62,365 nucleotides of DNA from Alphaproteobacteria bacterium (lineage in GTDB: Bacteria > Pseudomonadota > Alphaproteobacteria > Acetobacterales > Acetobacteraceae): positions 1 through 62,365 of the forward strand of contig JAPLOI010000048.1 of NCBI GenBank assembly GCA_026400815.1. Direction: 5' to 3'. Positions 8,190 to 16,723 of this stretch are shown piece by piece (within the stretch, counting starts at the first letter, position 1; each line of letters starts with the position of its first letter). Under the pieces are notes generated by a model. The model was not told the DNA's origin. It made no database searches and saw nothing but the letters and a program-made list of their open reading frames with translations. The position numbers and the translations under genes were made by a program.

Positions 8190-9206
8190 TCATCCAAGCC
8201 GTTCCACCAGCCGGGCGATGACGGTGTCGAGTGCGAGGCCGTCGGCGCGGGCGGAGAAGTTGAGGGCCATGCGGTGGCGCAGCACCGGCGGGGCGAGGGC
8301 GGCGACGTCGTCGATGGAGGGGGCGAGGCGGTTATCCAGCAGGGCGCGGGCGCGGCAGGCGAGCATCAGGGCCTGGGCGGCACGCGGGCCGGGGCCCCAG
8401 GCGACATGTTTGCGCACAGTTTCGTCGTCGCTGGCTTCGGGGCGGCCGGAGCGGACCAGGGCCAGGATGGCGTCCACCACCGTATCGCCCACGGGCACGC
8501 GGCGGATGAGGGATTGGGCGGCGATCAGGTCATCGGAGGTAAGGGCTTGATCCGGCTTGTCTTCGGCGGCGCCGGTGGTGGCCACCAGCATGGCGCATTC
8601 GGCGGCGAGGTCTGGGTAGGTGACCTCGATTTCCAGCAGGAAGCGGTCGAGCTGGGCTTCCGGCAGCGGGTAGGTGCCTTCCTGCTCGATCGGGTTCTGG
8701 GTGGCGAGCACGTGGAACGGACGCGGCAGGGGGTGTTCCACGCCGCCGATGGCCACGCGCTGTTCCTGCATGGCCTGCAGCAGGGCGGATTGGGTGCGGG
8801 GCGAGGCGCGGTTGATCTCGTCGGCCATCAGCAGCTGGCAGAACACGGGGCCGGGCACGAAGCGGAAGTGGCGACGGCCATCCTCGCCTTCATCCAGCAC
8901 TTCGGAGCCCAGGATATCGGCGGGCATCAGGTCGGGCGTGAACTGCACGCGCTTGGAGGCGAGGCCCATCACGATGGCGAGCGTTTCCACCAGCTTGGAT
9001 TTGCCGAGGCCCGGCACGCCCACCAGCAGCACGTGGCCGCCGGAGAGCAGGGTGATCAGGGTTTGGTCCACCACGTCTGGCTGGCCGTAGATGGCGCGGC
9101 CGATCTGGGTGCGGGCGGCGGCCACCTTGCGGCCCAGGGCCTCGATCTCGGCGAGCAGATCGTCGGACGCGGGGGCAGGCTGGAAGGGCGCGGGGGTGGC
9201 GGGCAT
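8190..9206 (-). CDS. MoxR-family AAA+ ATPase
   Basis: A 338-residue MoxR-type AAA+ ATPase. Walker A is GVPGLGKSK at about 63-71. Walker B is LLMADEINRASPRTQ, and sensor 1 is in LATQNPIEQEGTYPLPEAQLDRF. The lid domain follows (GPGPRAAQALMLACRARALL). These ATPases remodel or mature partner complexes together with DUF58/VWA proteins, and both are encoded directly downstream. The open frame reaches 9281. The ATG at 9206, with AGGATGAGG just upstream, gives the usual N-terminus and leaves the divergent region to the DUF1285 gene. This is the first gene of the minus-strand run. Confidence 0.9.
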   Translation of the reverse strand: MPATPAPFQPAPASDDLLAEIEALGRKVAAARTQIGRAIYGQPDVVDQTLITLLSGGHVLLVGVPGLGKSKLVETLAIVMGLASKRVQFTPDLMPADILGSEVLDEGEDGRRHFRFVPGPVFCQLLMADEINRASPRTQSALLQAMQEQRVAIGGVEHPLPRPFHVLATQNPIEQEGTYPLPEAQLDRFLLEIEVTYPDLAAECAMLVATTGAAEDKPDQALTSDDLIAAQSLIRRVPVGDTVVDAILALVRSGRPEASDDETVRKHVAWGPGPRAAQALMLACRARALLDNRLAPSIDDVAALAPPVLRHRMALNFSARADGLALDTVIARLVERLG

Positions 9207-9354
9207 CAACCTCATCCTGGTCGGAAGGTGGCTGGAATGGAGATTGTGCGCCTTTACCGGGTTACGACCCCGCGCGGGCATCTTTCACTCCGGGGGGGAT
9301 GCTACCTATATCTGCGCCCAGGGCGGAAGCATTCTCTGTCCCGGGGTATGCAAC

Positions 9355-9972
9355 GTGAATGAACTGATCCAACCAGAACCCGGCCGGCAGGCAACAGCGG
9401 CGCATCGCCCCGGCGGGGGGCCATCCGCCGCCCGATCGCCGCACGACCATGGAACGCTGCCATTCGTGATCCGGCGCGACGGGTCGTGGTGGTATCGCGG
9501 CAGCACGATCGGGCGGAAGGAGCTGGTCTGCCTGTTCTCCTCCGTGCTGAAGCGCGATGTGCGCGGGCAGTTCCTGCTGGAGACGCCGGCCGAGCGCGGC
9601 GTGATCGAGGTGGAGGACGCGCCGTTCGTGGCGGTGGAGCTGGGCTGGGCCGGGGTGGGCCGGGACCAGGTGCTCACCTTCCGCACCAATGTGGACCAGG
9701 TGGTGACGGCGGGGCCGAAGCACCCGATCCGCATGGCGCACGACGTGGTTTCGTGCGAGCCGACCCCCTACGTGCATGTGCGCGACGGCGCCGGGCGGTT
9801 CGCGCTGGAGGCCCGGATCGGCCGGGCGGTCTATTATGAACTGGTGGCGCTGGCCGAGCCCGGCATGGTGCAGGGGCGCCAGGTTCTTGGCGTGTGGAGC
9901 AGCGGGGCGTTCTTCCCGCTCGGCGACCTGCCGGAGGAGAGCGCACACGACGAGGACGACGCCGAGGGTTGA
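9355..9972 (+). CDS. DUF1285 domain protein
   Basis: A 205-residue protein of the DUF1285 family, which is widespread in Alphaproteobacteria with no defined function. The recognisable block is PFVIRRDGSWWYRGSTIGRK followed by VCLFSSVLKRD and, later, PYVHVRDGAGRFALEARIGR and YYELVALAE. I took the GTG at 9355 (VNELIQ) because residues encoded further upstream lie in the promoter region of divergent moxR and look non-coding. It is the first gene of a four-gene plus-strand run with the Nudix, DUF6111 and cca genes. This order is common in the group. Confidence 0.85.
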   Translation: MNELIQPEPGRQATAAHRPGGGPSAARSPHDHGTLPFVIRRDGSWWYRGSTIGRKELVCLFSSVLKRDVRGQFLLETPAERGVIEVEDAPFVAVELGWAGVGRDQVLTFRTNVDQVVTAGPKHPIRMAHDVVSCEPTPYVHVRDGAGRFALEARIGRAVYYELVALAEPGMVQGRQVLGVWSSGAFFPLGDLPEESAHDEDDAEG

Positions 9973-10009
9973 GCTTCCGGCTTCGCCCGGCCGGGCGTAG
10001 GATGGCCGG

Positions 10010-10666
10010 GTGAATCGCGATCTCCTGCGGGCGCGCCTGGCCGCGCCCATTCCCGCACCCGGCTCTGCCCTGGAACCCGCCCGCGCGGTGGCGGACCCGC
10101 CCTCGATCGGCGCGCCGTTGCAGAGCAGCGACGGCGAGGATCTCGCCGCTTGCAAGCTGGTTCCGGCCGCCGTGTTGGTTTCCCTGGTGCTGGGGGCGCG
10201 GCCTGGCGTGCTGCTGACCAAGCGCACCGCGCATCTGAACAAGCATGCCGGGCAGGTGAGCTTCCCCGGCGGGCGGATCGACCCCGGCGACGAAAGCGCG
10301 GAACACGCGGCACTGCGCGAGGCGGATGAGGAGGTGGGGCTGGCCCCGCGCCACGTGGAGCTGATCGGCCGGCTGGAGGATTACGTCACGGGCACCGGCT
10401 ATCGCGTCACACCGGTGCTGGGCCTGCTGCCGGATGGCGCGGAGCTGCACGATCTCGGCCTGGTGCCCTCCCCGCATGAGGTGGAGGCGGTGTTCTCCCT
10501 GCCGCTGTCGGTGCTGCTGGACCCCGCGTCGCCGGAGCGTCGGCGGTCTCATTTCCGCGGGGCGTGGCGCGAATTCTGGGTCTGGCCGCATCCCGAGCAC
10601 TACATCTGGGGCGCCACGGCGGCGATGCTGGTGCATCTGGCGCACCGGCTGCGCGCGGGCGGATAG
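10010..10666 (+). CDS. CoA pyrophosphatase (Nudix hydrolase, NudL-like)
   Basis: A 218-residue Nudix hydrolase expected to cleave coenzyme A and its derivatives to 4'-phosphopantetheine and 3',5'-ADP. The CoA-pyrophosphatase signature is present: LLTKRT (69-73), then HAGQVSFPGGR (79-89), then the Nudix helix ALREADEEVGL (101-111). The length fits the family (190-220). The start is GTG at 10010. It is 37 bases after DUF1285 and 3 bases before the DUF6111 gene, so it is probably co-transcribed with both. Confidence 0.88.
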   Translation: MNRDLLRARLAAPIPAPGSALEPARAVADPPSIGAPLQSSDGEDLAACKLVPAAVLVSLVLGARPGVLLTKRTAHLNKHAGQVSFPGGRIDPGDESAEHAALREADEEVGLAPRHVELIGRLEDYVTGTGYRVTPVLGLLPDGAELHDLGLVPSPHEVEAVFSLPLSVLLDPASPERRRSHFRGAWREFWVWPHPEHYIWGATAAMLVHLAHRLRAGG

Positions 10667-10669
10667 GCG

Positions 10670-10918
10670 ATGATCCGGTTGCTGGAGGTGGTGCTGTTCC
10701 TGATGCCCTTCGCCGGGTACGGGCTGTGGCTATGGAGTGGGCGGCAGTACACCAACCAGGTGCTGTGGGGCACGCTGGGCGCCATGTTCGTGCTTCTGTT
10801 GGCCGCCGGGTGGCTGGAGCTGAGCGGCGCGGTGCCGCCGGAGATGGGCTACGTGCCGCCGCATATGGAGGATGGCCGGATCGTACCGGGCCAGGCGGTG
10901 CGCCGGACCTCCCCGTGA
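10670..10918 (+). CDS. Small membrane protein, DUF6111-like
   Basis: An 82-residue protein with two predicted transmembrane helices (about 4-22 and 30-50: VVLFLMPFAGYGLWLW and LWGTLGAMFVLLLAAGWLEL). A conserved C-terminal segment, GYVPPHMEDGRIVPG, follows. This shape and the position between the CoA pyrophosphatase and cca genes match the DUF6111 family of Alphaproteobacteria. No function is known. Its TGA overlaps the GTG start of cca by 4 bases (GTGA), so translation is probably coupled. Confidence 0.78.
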   Translation: MIRLLEVVLFLMPFAGYGLWLWSGRQYTNQVLWGTLGAMFVLLLAAGWLELSGAVPPEMGYVPPHMEDGRIVPGQAVRRTSP

Positions 10919-12102
10919 CCGAGACCCCGGCCGCGCGGATCGACCCCCTGCCGGATTTCCTGGGAGAGGCGGGCCTGCGCGCGGTGCTGGCGGCCCTGCC
11001 ACGGGCGCGCATGGTCGGCGGCTGCGTGCGCGATGCCCGTCTGGGCCGACCGGTCGCGGACGTGGACCTCGCCACGCCGGATGCGCCGGAGGCAGTGATG
11101 GCCACCCTGCGCGCGGCGGGGCTGAAGGCGGTGCCCACCGGCCTGGCGCACGGTACCGTGACGGCCGTGGCGGCGCATCGCGGCTTCGAGGTGACCACGC
11201 TGCGGCACGATTTGGCCACCGACGGGCGGCACGCCGTGGTGGCATTCACCGAGGATTGGCGCGCGGATGCGGCGCGGCGCGATTTCACCATCAACGCCAT
11301 GTCCATGACCGCCGATGGCGCGGTGTTCGACTATTTCGGCGGGCTGGCGGATCTCGCGGCCGGGCGGGTGCGCTTCGTGGGCGATGCGGCCACGCGGATC
11401 GCCGAGGACTACCTGCGCGTGCTGCGCTTCTTCCGCTTCCACGCGCGCTACGGGCGCGGGGCGCCGGACCCGGCGGCGCTGGCTGCCATCCGCGAAGGGG
11501 TGCAGGGGCTGGCGCAGCTGTCGGCGGAGCGGGTGTGGAGCGAGCTGAAGCGCATCCTCGCCGGCCCGGACCCGGCCGGGACGGTGGCGCTGATGCGCGA
11601 GTGCGGCGTGCTGGCCGCCGTGCTGCCAGAGGCGGGCGGGACCGCGCTTTTGGCCAACGTGGTCGCGTCGGGAGCGCCGGCGGACCCGGTGCTGCGGCTC
11701 GCGGCATTGATTGAAGGCGATGGGGCAGCGGCGACGGCCCGGCTGAAGCTCTCCGGCGCGGAGGCGACGCAGCTTGTGGCGCTGCGGGCAGCCACCGCGC
11801 CGCCGGACGCGGCCGACGACGACGCGCTGCGGCGCGCGCTGGCCGATACACCGAAGCCGGTGCTGGTCGGCGCCTCCTGGCTGGCCGGGCGCGGCGAGGC
11901 GCTGCGGGCACGTCTGGCGGCGATGCCGGTGCCGGTCTTCCCGCTGGCCGGGCGCGATCTTGCAGCGCTAGGTGTGCAACCCGGCCCCCATATGGGGGCC
12001 CTGCTGCGCGATGTGCGGAACTGGTGGCTTGCAGGTGGATGCACAAGCCACAGGGGCTCGTGCCTCTCTCATGTGGAGAAGTTGATGTCTCTCAACGAGT
12101 AA
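10915..12102 (+). CDS. cca: CCA tRNA nucleotidyltransferase
   Basis: A 395-residue class II nucleotidyltransferase of the CCA-adding/poly(A) polymerase family. It repairs or adds the 3' CCA of tRNAs. Visible motifs are MVGGCVRDARLG with DVDLATP (GGxxRD and DxD catalytic motif), RRDFTINAMSM, and the nucleotide-recognition segment EDYLRVLRFFRFHARYG. The open frame starts earlier, but the GTG at 10915 overlaps the previous stop and directly precedes the catalytic core. Its last 11 bases overlap the convergent TM2 gene. The tail after LLRDVRNWWLAGG is somewhat longer than usual. Confidence 0.92.
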   Translation: MTETPAARIDPLPDFLGEAGLRAVLAALPRARMVGGCVRDARLGRPVADVDLATPDAPEAVMATLRAAGLKAVPTGLAHGTVTAVAAHRGFEVTTLRHDLATDGRHAVVAFTEDWRADAARRDFTINAMSMTADGAVFDYFGGLADLAAGRVRFVGDAATRIAEDYLRVLRFFRFHARYGRGAPDPAALAAIREGVQGLAQLSAERVWSELKRILAGPDPAGTVALMRECGVLAAVLPEAGGTALLANVVASGAPADPVLRLAALIEGDGAAATARLKLSGAEATQLVALRAATAPPDAADDDALRRALADTPKPVLVGASWLAGRGEALRARLAAMPVPVFPLAGRDLAALGVQPGPHMGALLRDVRNWWLAGGCTSHRGSCLSHVEKLMSLNE

Positions 12103-12412
12103 GCGTGTTGATCAGTTCGTTGTTCTGGGATCGGACCATGCCCGGAATGAGAAAAGCATCCACCAGCGCCCAAATGCCGATCGCCATCAGACCCAGAAAT
12201 CCAATTCCAACAAAGATTAAAATCGTCGAAATAATCGTAATAATCAACATCGCGACTGCACTACCAGTGTGCCCGAGATAGAAACGATGCCCACCGAGCC
12301 ATCCAAGAAAAAACCAGAGCAAATAAGCTACCAATGTGGACTTCTTGTTCGCATCATAGCGCATCGTGGTGACATCAGGACGGCTCGCCGTTTGTTGATT
12401 GTTGCCAGACAT
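12092..12412 (-). CDS. TM2 domain membrane protein
   Basis: A 106-residue protein with a polar N-terminus of about 25 residues. It then has the TM2 domain: two helices joined by a short turn, with the signature AYLLWFFLGWLGGHRFYLG (29-47) and IGFLGLMAIGIWALVDAFLIPGMV. TM2 proteins are small inner-membrane proteins of unknown biochemical role. GAGGGG lies 8 bases before the ATG. Codons are less GC-rich than neighbours, hinting at transfer. It overlaps the end of cca by 11 bases in the convergent direction. Confidence 0.88.
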   Translation of the reverse strand: MSGNNQQTASRPDVTTMRYDANKKSTLVAYLLWFFLGWLGGHRFYLGHTGSAVAMLIITIISTILIFVGIGFLGLMAIGIWALVDAFLIPGMVRSQNNELINTLTR

Positions 12413-12542
12413 CGCTTAGTCCCCTCGTTTATGACGAAACGATTGCATATCATTAAGCGTGTGGCAAGTGCTGTCTGAGTGCCAAGCGGCTGCCGCCACT
12501 GCGGCGATGGCGCGCCGGCTGGCCGGCTGATACACGGCGCCC

Positions 12543-14300
12543 ATGGCAGACCGTGTCGCGATCACGTCCGAAACCACCCAGGCGCTGGTGCGCCGGCTCT
12601 GGCGCGAGCATGTGCGCGGCCATCGCGGGCTGCTCACCGTCATCTTCATGCTGACCCTGGTGATGGCCGGCACCCAGGCGCTCTACCCGATCGCGATCGA
12701 TCACGCGTTTTCCATGTTCGAGCGCAAGGACCAGCGCATCCTCTACCAGCTGCCGGTGCTGGTGGTGGTGATCACCTCCGTGAAGGCGCTGGCGCAGTAT
12801 TTCCAGAACGTCGCGGTGCAGAAGGTGGTGCTGCTGGTGATCCGCGCCCTGCAGGAGCGGATGTTCGCCCATCTCTCCGCCGGCGACCTCGCCCGGATGG
12901 AGCGCGAGGCACCTGCCTCCTGGGCCGCACGCTTCACCACCGATGCCACGATCATCCGCGAGGCACTGACCCGCGCGGTGAACGGCATCGCCGATGCACT
13001 CACGGTGGTGGGGCTGGTCGGCTCCATGCTGTGGCTGGACTGGAAGCTGAGCCTGATCGCCGCGGTGCTGTACCCGATCGCCGGCATCCCGATCCAGCGC
13101 ATCGGCAAGCGCATCCGCCGCCAATCCGGCGGGATGCAGGAACAGATCGGCGTGACCGCCGCGCTGCTGAACGAAAGCTTCGCCCAGGCCCGCACCGTGC
13201 GCGCCTACCGGCTGGAGGGCCAGGAAACCCAGCGCGCCGCCGGTGCATTCGAGGCGCTGCACCAAGCGCTGATGCGCATGGCCCGCAGCCGGGCGCGTAT
13301 CGACCCGCTGCTCGAGGTGATCGGCGGCGCCGCGGTGGCCGCCGTCATCGGCTTCGTCGGCTGGCGCGCCGCCCAGGGCGACGGCTCGCTGGGGCATTTC
13401 ACCGGCTTCGTCACCGCGCTGCTCATTGCCTCCCGCCCGCTGCGGGCGCTGGGCTCGCTGAACGCGGCGGTGCAGGAAGGCCTGGCCGGCCTGGTGCGGG
13501 TGTTCCAGGTGATCGACGAGCCGACGGCCATCGCCGAGCGCCCGGGTGCGCGGGCGCTGCCGCCGGGCCAGGGGCGGCTGGAGTTCGAGCACGTCGCCTT
13601 CGCCTACCCCGATGGCCGGGCCGGGCTGCACGACCTCTCCTTCACCGCCCGGCCCGGCCTCACCGTGGCGCTGGTCGGCCCCTCCGGCGCCGGCAAGTCC
13701 ACCGCGCTGGCCCTGATCCCGCGCCTGCACGATGTAGCGGCGGGTATGATCCGGCTGGACGGGGCCGATATCCGCGAAGTGACGCTGGCCAGCCTGCGCG
13801 ACGCCATCGCCTATGTCGGCCAGGACACGCTGCTGTTCGACGACACCGTGGCGGCCAATATCCGCATGGGCCGCCCCGGCGCGACCGAGGCCGAGGTGCA
13901 GAAAGCCGCCCGTGCGGCCGCGGCGGAGGGGTTTATCGCCGCCATGCCGGAGGGCTACGAAACCCGCGTCGGCCCTGGCGGGCAACGCCTCTCCGGTGGC
14001 CAGCGCCAGCGCATCTGCATCGCCCGCGCCCTGCTGCGTGACCCCCGCATCCTGCTGCTGGACGAAGCCACCAGCGCATTGGACGCCGAAAGCGAGGCCT
14101 TGGTGCAGGAGGCGCTGGGCCGCCTGCGCGCCGGCCGCACCACGATCATCGTGGCGCACCGGCTCTCCACCGTGCGAGATGCCGACCTGGTGGTGGTGCT
14201 GGCCGATGGCCGGGCGGTGGAACAGGGCACGCACAGCGAACTGCTGGCCCGCGACGGCGCCTATGCGCGCCTGGTGCGCACGCAGGCGCTGGCGGCGTAG
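12543..14300 (+). CDS. ABC exporter, fused membrane and ATPase domains (MsbA-like)
   Basis: A 585-residue half-transporter with a type I exporter membrane domain (about 25-320, six helices) fused to a nucleotide-binding domain (345-580). Walker A is GPSGAGKST near 378, the signature is LSGGQRQRI near 483, Walker B is ILLLDEATSALD near 503, and the switch histidine is in IIVAHRLSTV. It works as a homodimer. Lipid A or other lipid export (MsbA-like) is the best guess, but similar proteins export peptides or drugs. It is a single-gene unit, divergent from the TM2 gene and convergent with yejE. Confidence 0.88.
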   Translation: MADRVAITSETTQALVRRLWREHVRGHRGLLTVIFMLTLVMAGTQALYPIAIDHAFSMFERKDQRILYQLPVLVVVITSVKALAQYFQNVAVQKVVLLVIRALQERMFAHLSAGDLARMEREAPASWAARFTTDATIIREALTRAVNGIADALTVVGLVGSMLWLDWKLSLIAAVLYPIAGIPIQRIGKRIRRQSGGMQEQIGVTAALLNESFAQARTVRAYRLEGQETQRAAGAFEALHQALMRMARSRARIDPLLEVIGGAAVAAVIGFVGWRAAQGDGSLGHFTGFVTALLIASRPLRALGSLNAAVQEGLAGLVRVFQVIDEPTAIAERPGARALPPGQGRLEFEHVAFAYPDGRAGLHDLSFTARPGLTVALVGPSGAGKSTALALIPRLHDVAAGMIRLDGADIREVTLASLRDAIAYVGQDTLLFDDTVAANIRMGRPGATEAEVQKAARAAAAEGFIAAMPEGYETRVGPGGQRLSGGQRQRICIARALLRDPRILLLDEATSALDAESEALVQEALGRLRAGRTTIIVAHRLSTVRDADLVVVLADGRAVEQGTHSELLARDGAYARLVRTQALAA

Positions 14301-14325
14301 GAACGAAGGCCTTTCGTCCTCTGCC

Positions 14326-15354
14326 CTATTTCGGCGCCTGCCGCGGGTCGAACGCGTCGCGCACGGCTTCGCCGACGAAGATCAGCAGGGTCAGCAGGCT
14401 GCCAAGCACGAAGAACGCGGTCAGCCCCAGCCACGGCGCCTGCAGGTTGTTCTTCCCCTGGCTCACCAGCTCGCCCAGCGAGGGTGAGCCTGGCGGCAGC
14501 CCGAAGCCGAGGAAATCCAGGCTCGCCAGGATCGTCACGGAGCCGGAGAGCGTGAACGGCAGGAAGGTGAGGGTGGCGACCATCGCGTTCGGCAGGATAT
14601 GCCGCCACATCACCCCGACATCAGACACGCCGAGCGCCTTGGCGGCGCGCACATAGTCCAGGTTGCGCCCGCGCAGGAACTCCGCGCGCACCACGCCCGT
14701 CAGGCTCATCCAGCTGAACAGCAACAGGAACACCAGCAGCACGGTGAAGCTGGGGGTGATGATGCTGGCCAGGATGATCAGCAAATAGAGCTGCGGCATG
14801 CCCGCCCAGATCTCGATGAAGCGCTGGAACAGCAAATCCGTCAGCCCGCCGCGGTAGCCCTGGATCGCCCCGGCCGCGATGCCGATGCAGGAGGAGATGA
14901 TCGTGAGGGTGAAGCCGAACAGCACGGAGATGCGAAACCCGTAGATCACCCGCGCCAGCACGTCCCGCGCCTGGTCGTCCGTGCCCAGCAGGTTCATCGC
15001 CGAGGGCGGTGCGGGGGCGGGGACATGCAGGTTCTTGACCACGGAGCGGTGGCTGTAGGGGATGGCGGGCCAGAGCATCCAGCCCTTCTCATGGATAAGG
15101 GCAGCGAGGGTGGGGTCGGTGTAGTCCGCCGCCGTCGGCAGCAGGTCGGGCGAGAAATCCTCCTCGGCGTATTCCACGAACACCGGCGTGAACCACCGCC
15201 CATCGTAGCGCACCAGCAGTGGCCGGTCGTTGGCGATGAACTCCGCGAACAGGCTCAGCACGAACAGCGTGGCGAAGATCGCCAGCGACCAGCTGCCCCG
15301 CTTGTTGGCGCGGAAAGCGGCGAGGCGCCGGCGCGTGAGCGGTGTCAGCTTCAT
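14326..15354 (-). CDS. yejE: Oligopeptide/microcin C ABC transporter permease YejE
   Basis: A 342-residue inner-membrane permease of the YejE type. The N-terminal helix (LAIFATLFVLSLFAEFIANDRPLL) is followed by a large periplasmic insertion characteristic of YejE, then five helices. The EAA loop lies in the segment RAAKALGVSDVGVMWRHILPNA. The frame runs up to 15429, but the ATG at 15354 (MKLTPLTRRR) gives the standard N-terminus and avoids overlap with yejB. Partners are YejB and YejA just upstream and YejF at 22895-24532. Confidence 0.88.
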   Translation of the reverse strand: MKLTPLTRRRLAAFRANKRGSWSLAIFATLFVLSLFAEFIANDRPLLVRYDGRWFTPVFVEYAEEDFSPDLLPTAADYTDPTLAALIHEKGWMLWPAIPYSHRSVVKNLHVPAPAPPSAMNLLGTDDQARDVLARVIYGFRISVLFGFTLTIISSCIGIAAGAIQGYRGGLTDLLFQRFIEIWAGMPQLYLLIILASIITPSFTVLLVFLLLFSWMSLTGVVRAEFLRGRNLDYVRAAKALGVSDVGVMWRHILPNAMVATLTFLPFTLSGSVTILASLDFLGFGLPPGSPSLGELVSQGKNNLQAPWLGLTAFFVLGSLLTLLIFVGEAVRDAFDPRQAPK

Positions 15355-15406
15355 GTTTTGCACGCCGCCACCCGCCAGCCCGGCGCGCGATGCCCGGAAC
15401 CGGGCA

Positions 15407-16492
15407 TCAACCGCGCGCCTCGAAATCAATGCGGGGGTCCACCACCGTGTACATCACGTCGCCCACGATGTGCATCACCAGCCCCAGCAGCGTGAAGATG
15501 TAGAGCGTGCCGAACATCACGGGATAATCGCGCCGAATGGCGGATTCGAACCCCAGCAGCCCCAGCCCGTCCAGCGAGAACACGATCTCCACCAGCAATG
15601 CCGACGAGAACAATATGCTGATGAACGCCGCCGGAAACCCCGCCACGATCAGCAGCATGGCGTTGCGGAACACGTGCCGGTACAGCACCCGCCGCTCGCT
15701 CGCGCCCTTGGCCCGCGCCGTCACCACATACTGCTTGCGGATCTCCTCCAGGAACGAATTCTTCGTCAGCATCGTCAGCCCCGCGAAGCCGCCGATCACC
15801 AGCGCCGTCGTCGGCAGCACCATGTGCCATAGATAATCCAGCGCCCGCGCCGGCCACGCCCAATGCTCGCTGCCGGCACTCGCCAGGCCACGCAACGGAA
15901 ACAGCGTCAGGAAACTCCCGCCCGCAAACAGCACCACCAGCAAGATCGCGAACAGGAACCCCGGCACCGCATACCCCACCAGCACCGCCGCCGAGGTCGC
16001 CACATCGAACCGGCTGCCATGCCGCACCGCCTTGGCAATGCCCAGCGGAATGGAGATCAGGTAGATCAGCAGCGTGGACCACAAGCCGAGCGAAATCGAC
16101 ACCGGCATCTTCTGCCGCACCAGCTCGATCACCGTCTGGTCGCGAAAGAAGCTGCGCCCGAAATCGAAGCGCAGGTAATCGCCGAGCATCTTCAGAAACC
16201 GCTCATGCGCCGGCTTGTCGAAGCCGAACATGCGCTCAATGTCCTTCACGATCGCCGGGTCCAACCCCCGCGCCCCGCGATACGCCCCATCCTGCGGCGG
16301 CACCGCCGAAATCGATTCCGCCCCCGTGCCCGTCATCCGCATGGTGGCGTCGCCACCCTTGCCCTTGATGTCGGAAATCATCTGCTCCACCGGCCCGCCC
16401 GGTGCAAACTGAACCACCACAAAATTGATCGTGATGATCCCCAACAACGTCGGAATCACCAACAACAGCCGACGCAGGATGTAGGCGGTCAT
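15407..16492 (-). CDS. yejB: Oligopeptide/microcin C ABC transporter permease YejB
   Basis: A 361-residue permease of the BPD type. It has the N-terminal helix [24 protein letters not shown], the family-typical periplasmic segment (about 30-125), and an EAA-like loop in [19 protein letters not shown]. The C-terminus is [25 protein letters not shown]. It forms the transmembrane pore with YejE. The gap to upstream yejA is filled by R element copy 2, which is odd for an operon whose products must be made in proportion. Confidence 0.9.
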   Translation of the reverse strand: MTAYILRRLLLVIPTLLGIITINFVVVQFAPGGPVEQMISDIKGKGGDATMRMTGTGAESISAVPPQDGAYRGARGLDPAIVKDIERMFGFDKPAHERFLKMLGDYLRFDFGRSFFRDQTVIELVRQKMPVSISLGLWSTLLIYLISIPLGIAKAVRHGSRFDVATSAAVLVGYAVPGFLFAILLVVLFAGGSFLTLFPLRGLASAGSEHWAWPARALDYLWHMVLPTTALVIGGFAGLTMLTKNSFLEEIRKQYVVTARAKGASERRVLYRHVFRNAMLLIVAGFPAAFISILFSSALLVEIVFSLDGLGLLGFESAIRRDYPVMFGTLYIFTLLGLVMHIVGDVMYTVVDPRIDFEARG

Positions 16493-16723
16493 CCGAGTAA
16501 GGCCGAGGGAAGCAAGGCCAGGGCTCTGCCCTGGACCCGCCAGGGACCTGAGGTCCCTGGACCCACATAGGTTCCGCCTTCGGCGGGGAGGGGCCGCCTG
16601 GGTCTCGCCACCGCCTCGACGGCCCCTCCCCGCCGAAGGCGGAAAAGGTATCGGGGTCTGGGGCCTAAGGCCCCAGTGGGGTCCAGGGGCAAAGCCCCTG
16701 GCCTTTCTCCCATCCGCCTCACC
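16493..16723. repeat. Composite palindromic repeat (R element), copy 2, between yejA and yejB
   Basis: The repeat fills the whole gap between yejA and yejB. Hairpins in order are CCAGGGCTCTGCCCTGG (near 16518), AGGGACCTGAGGTCCCT (near 16543), and central 24-base arms at 16572-16595 and 16621-16644 with a 25-base spacer. GGGGCCTAAGGCCCC (near 16660) and CCAGGGGCAAAGCCCCTGG (near 16683) follow. Relative to copy 1 the second-hairpin types are swapped between the two sides. Confidence 0.9.
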
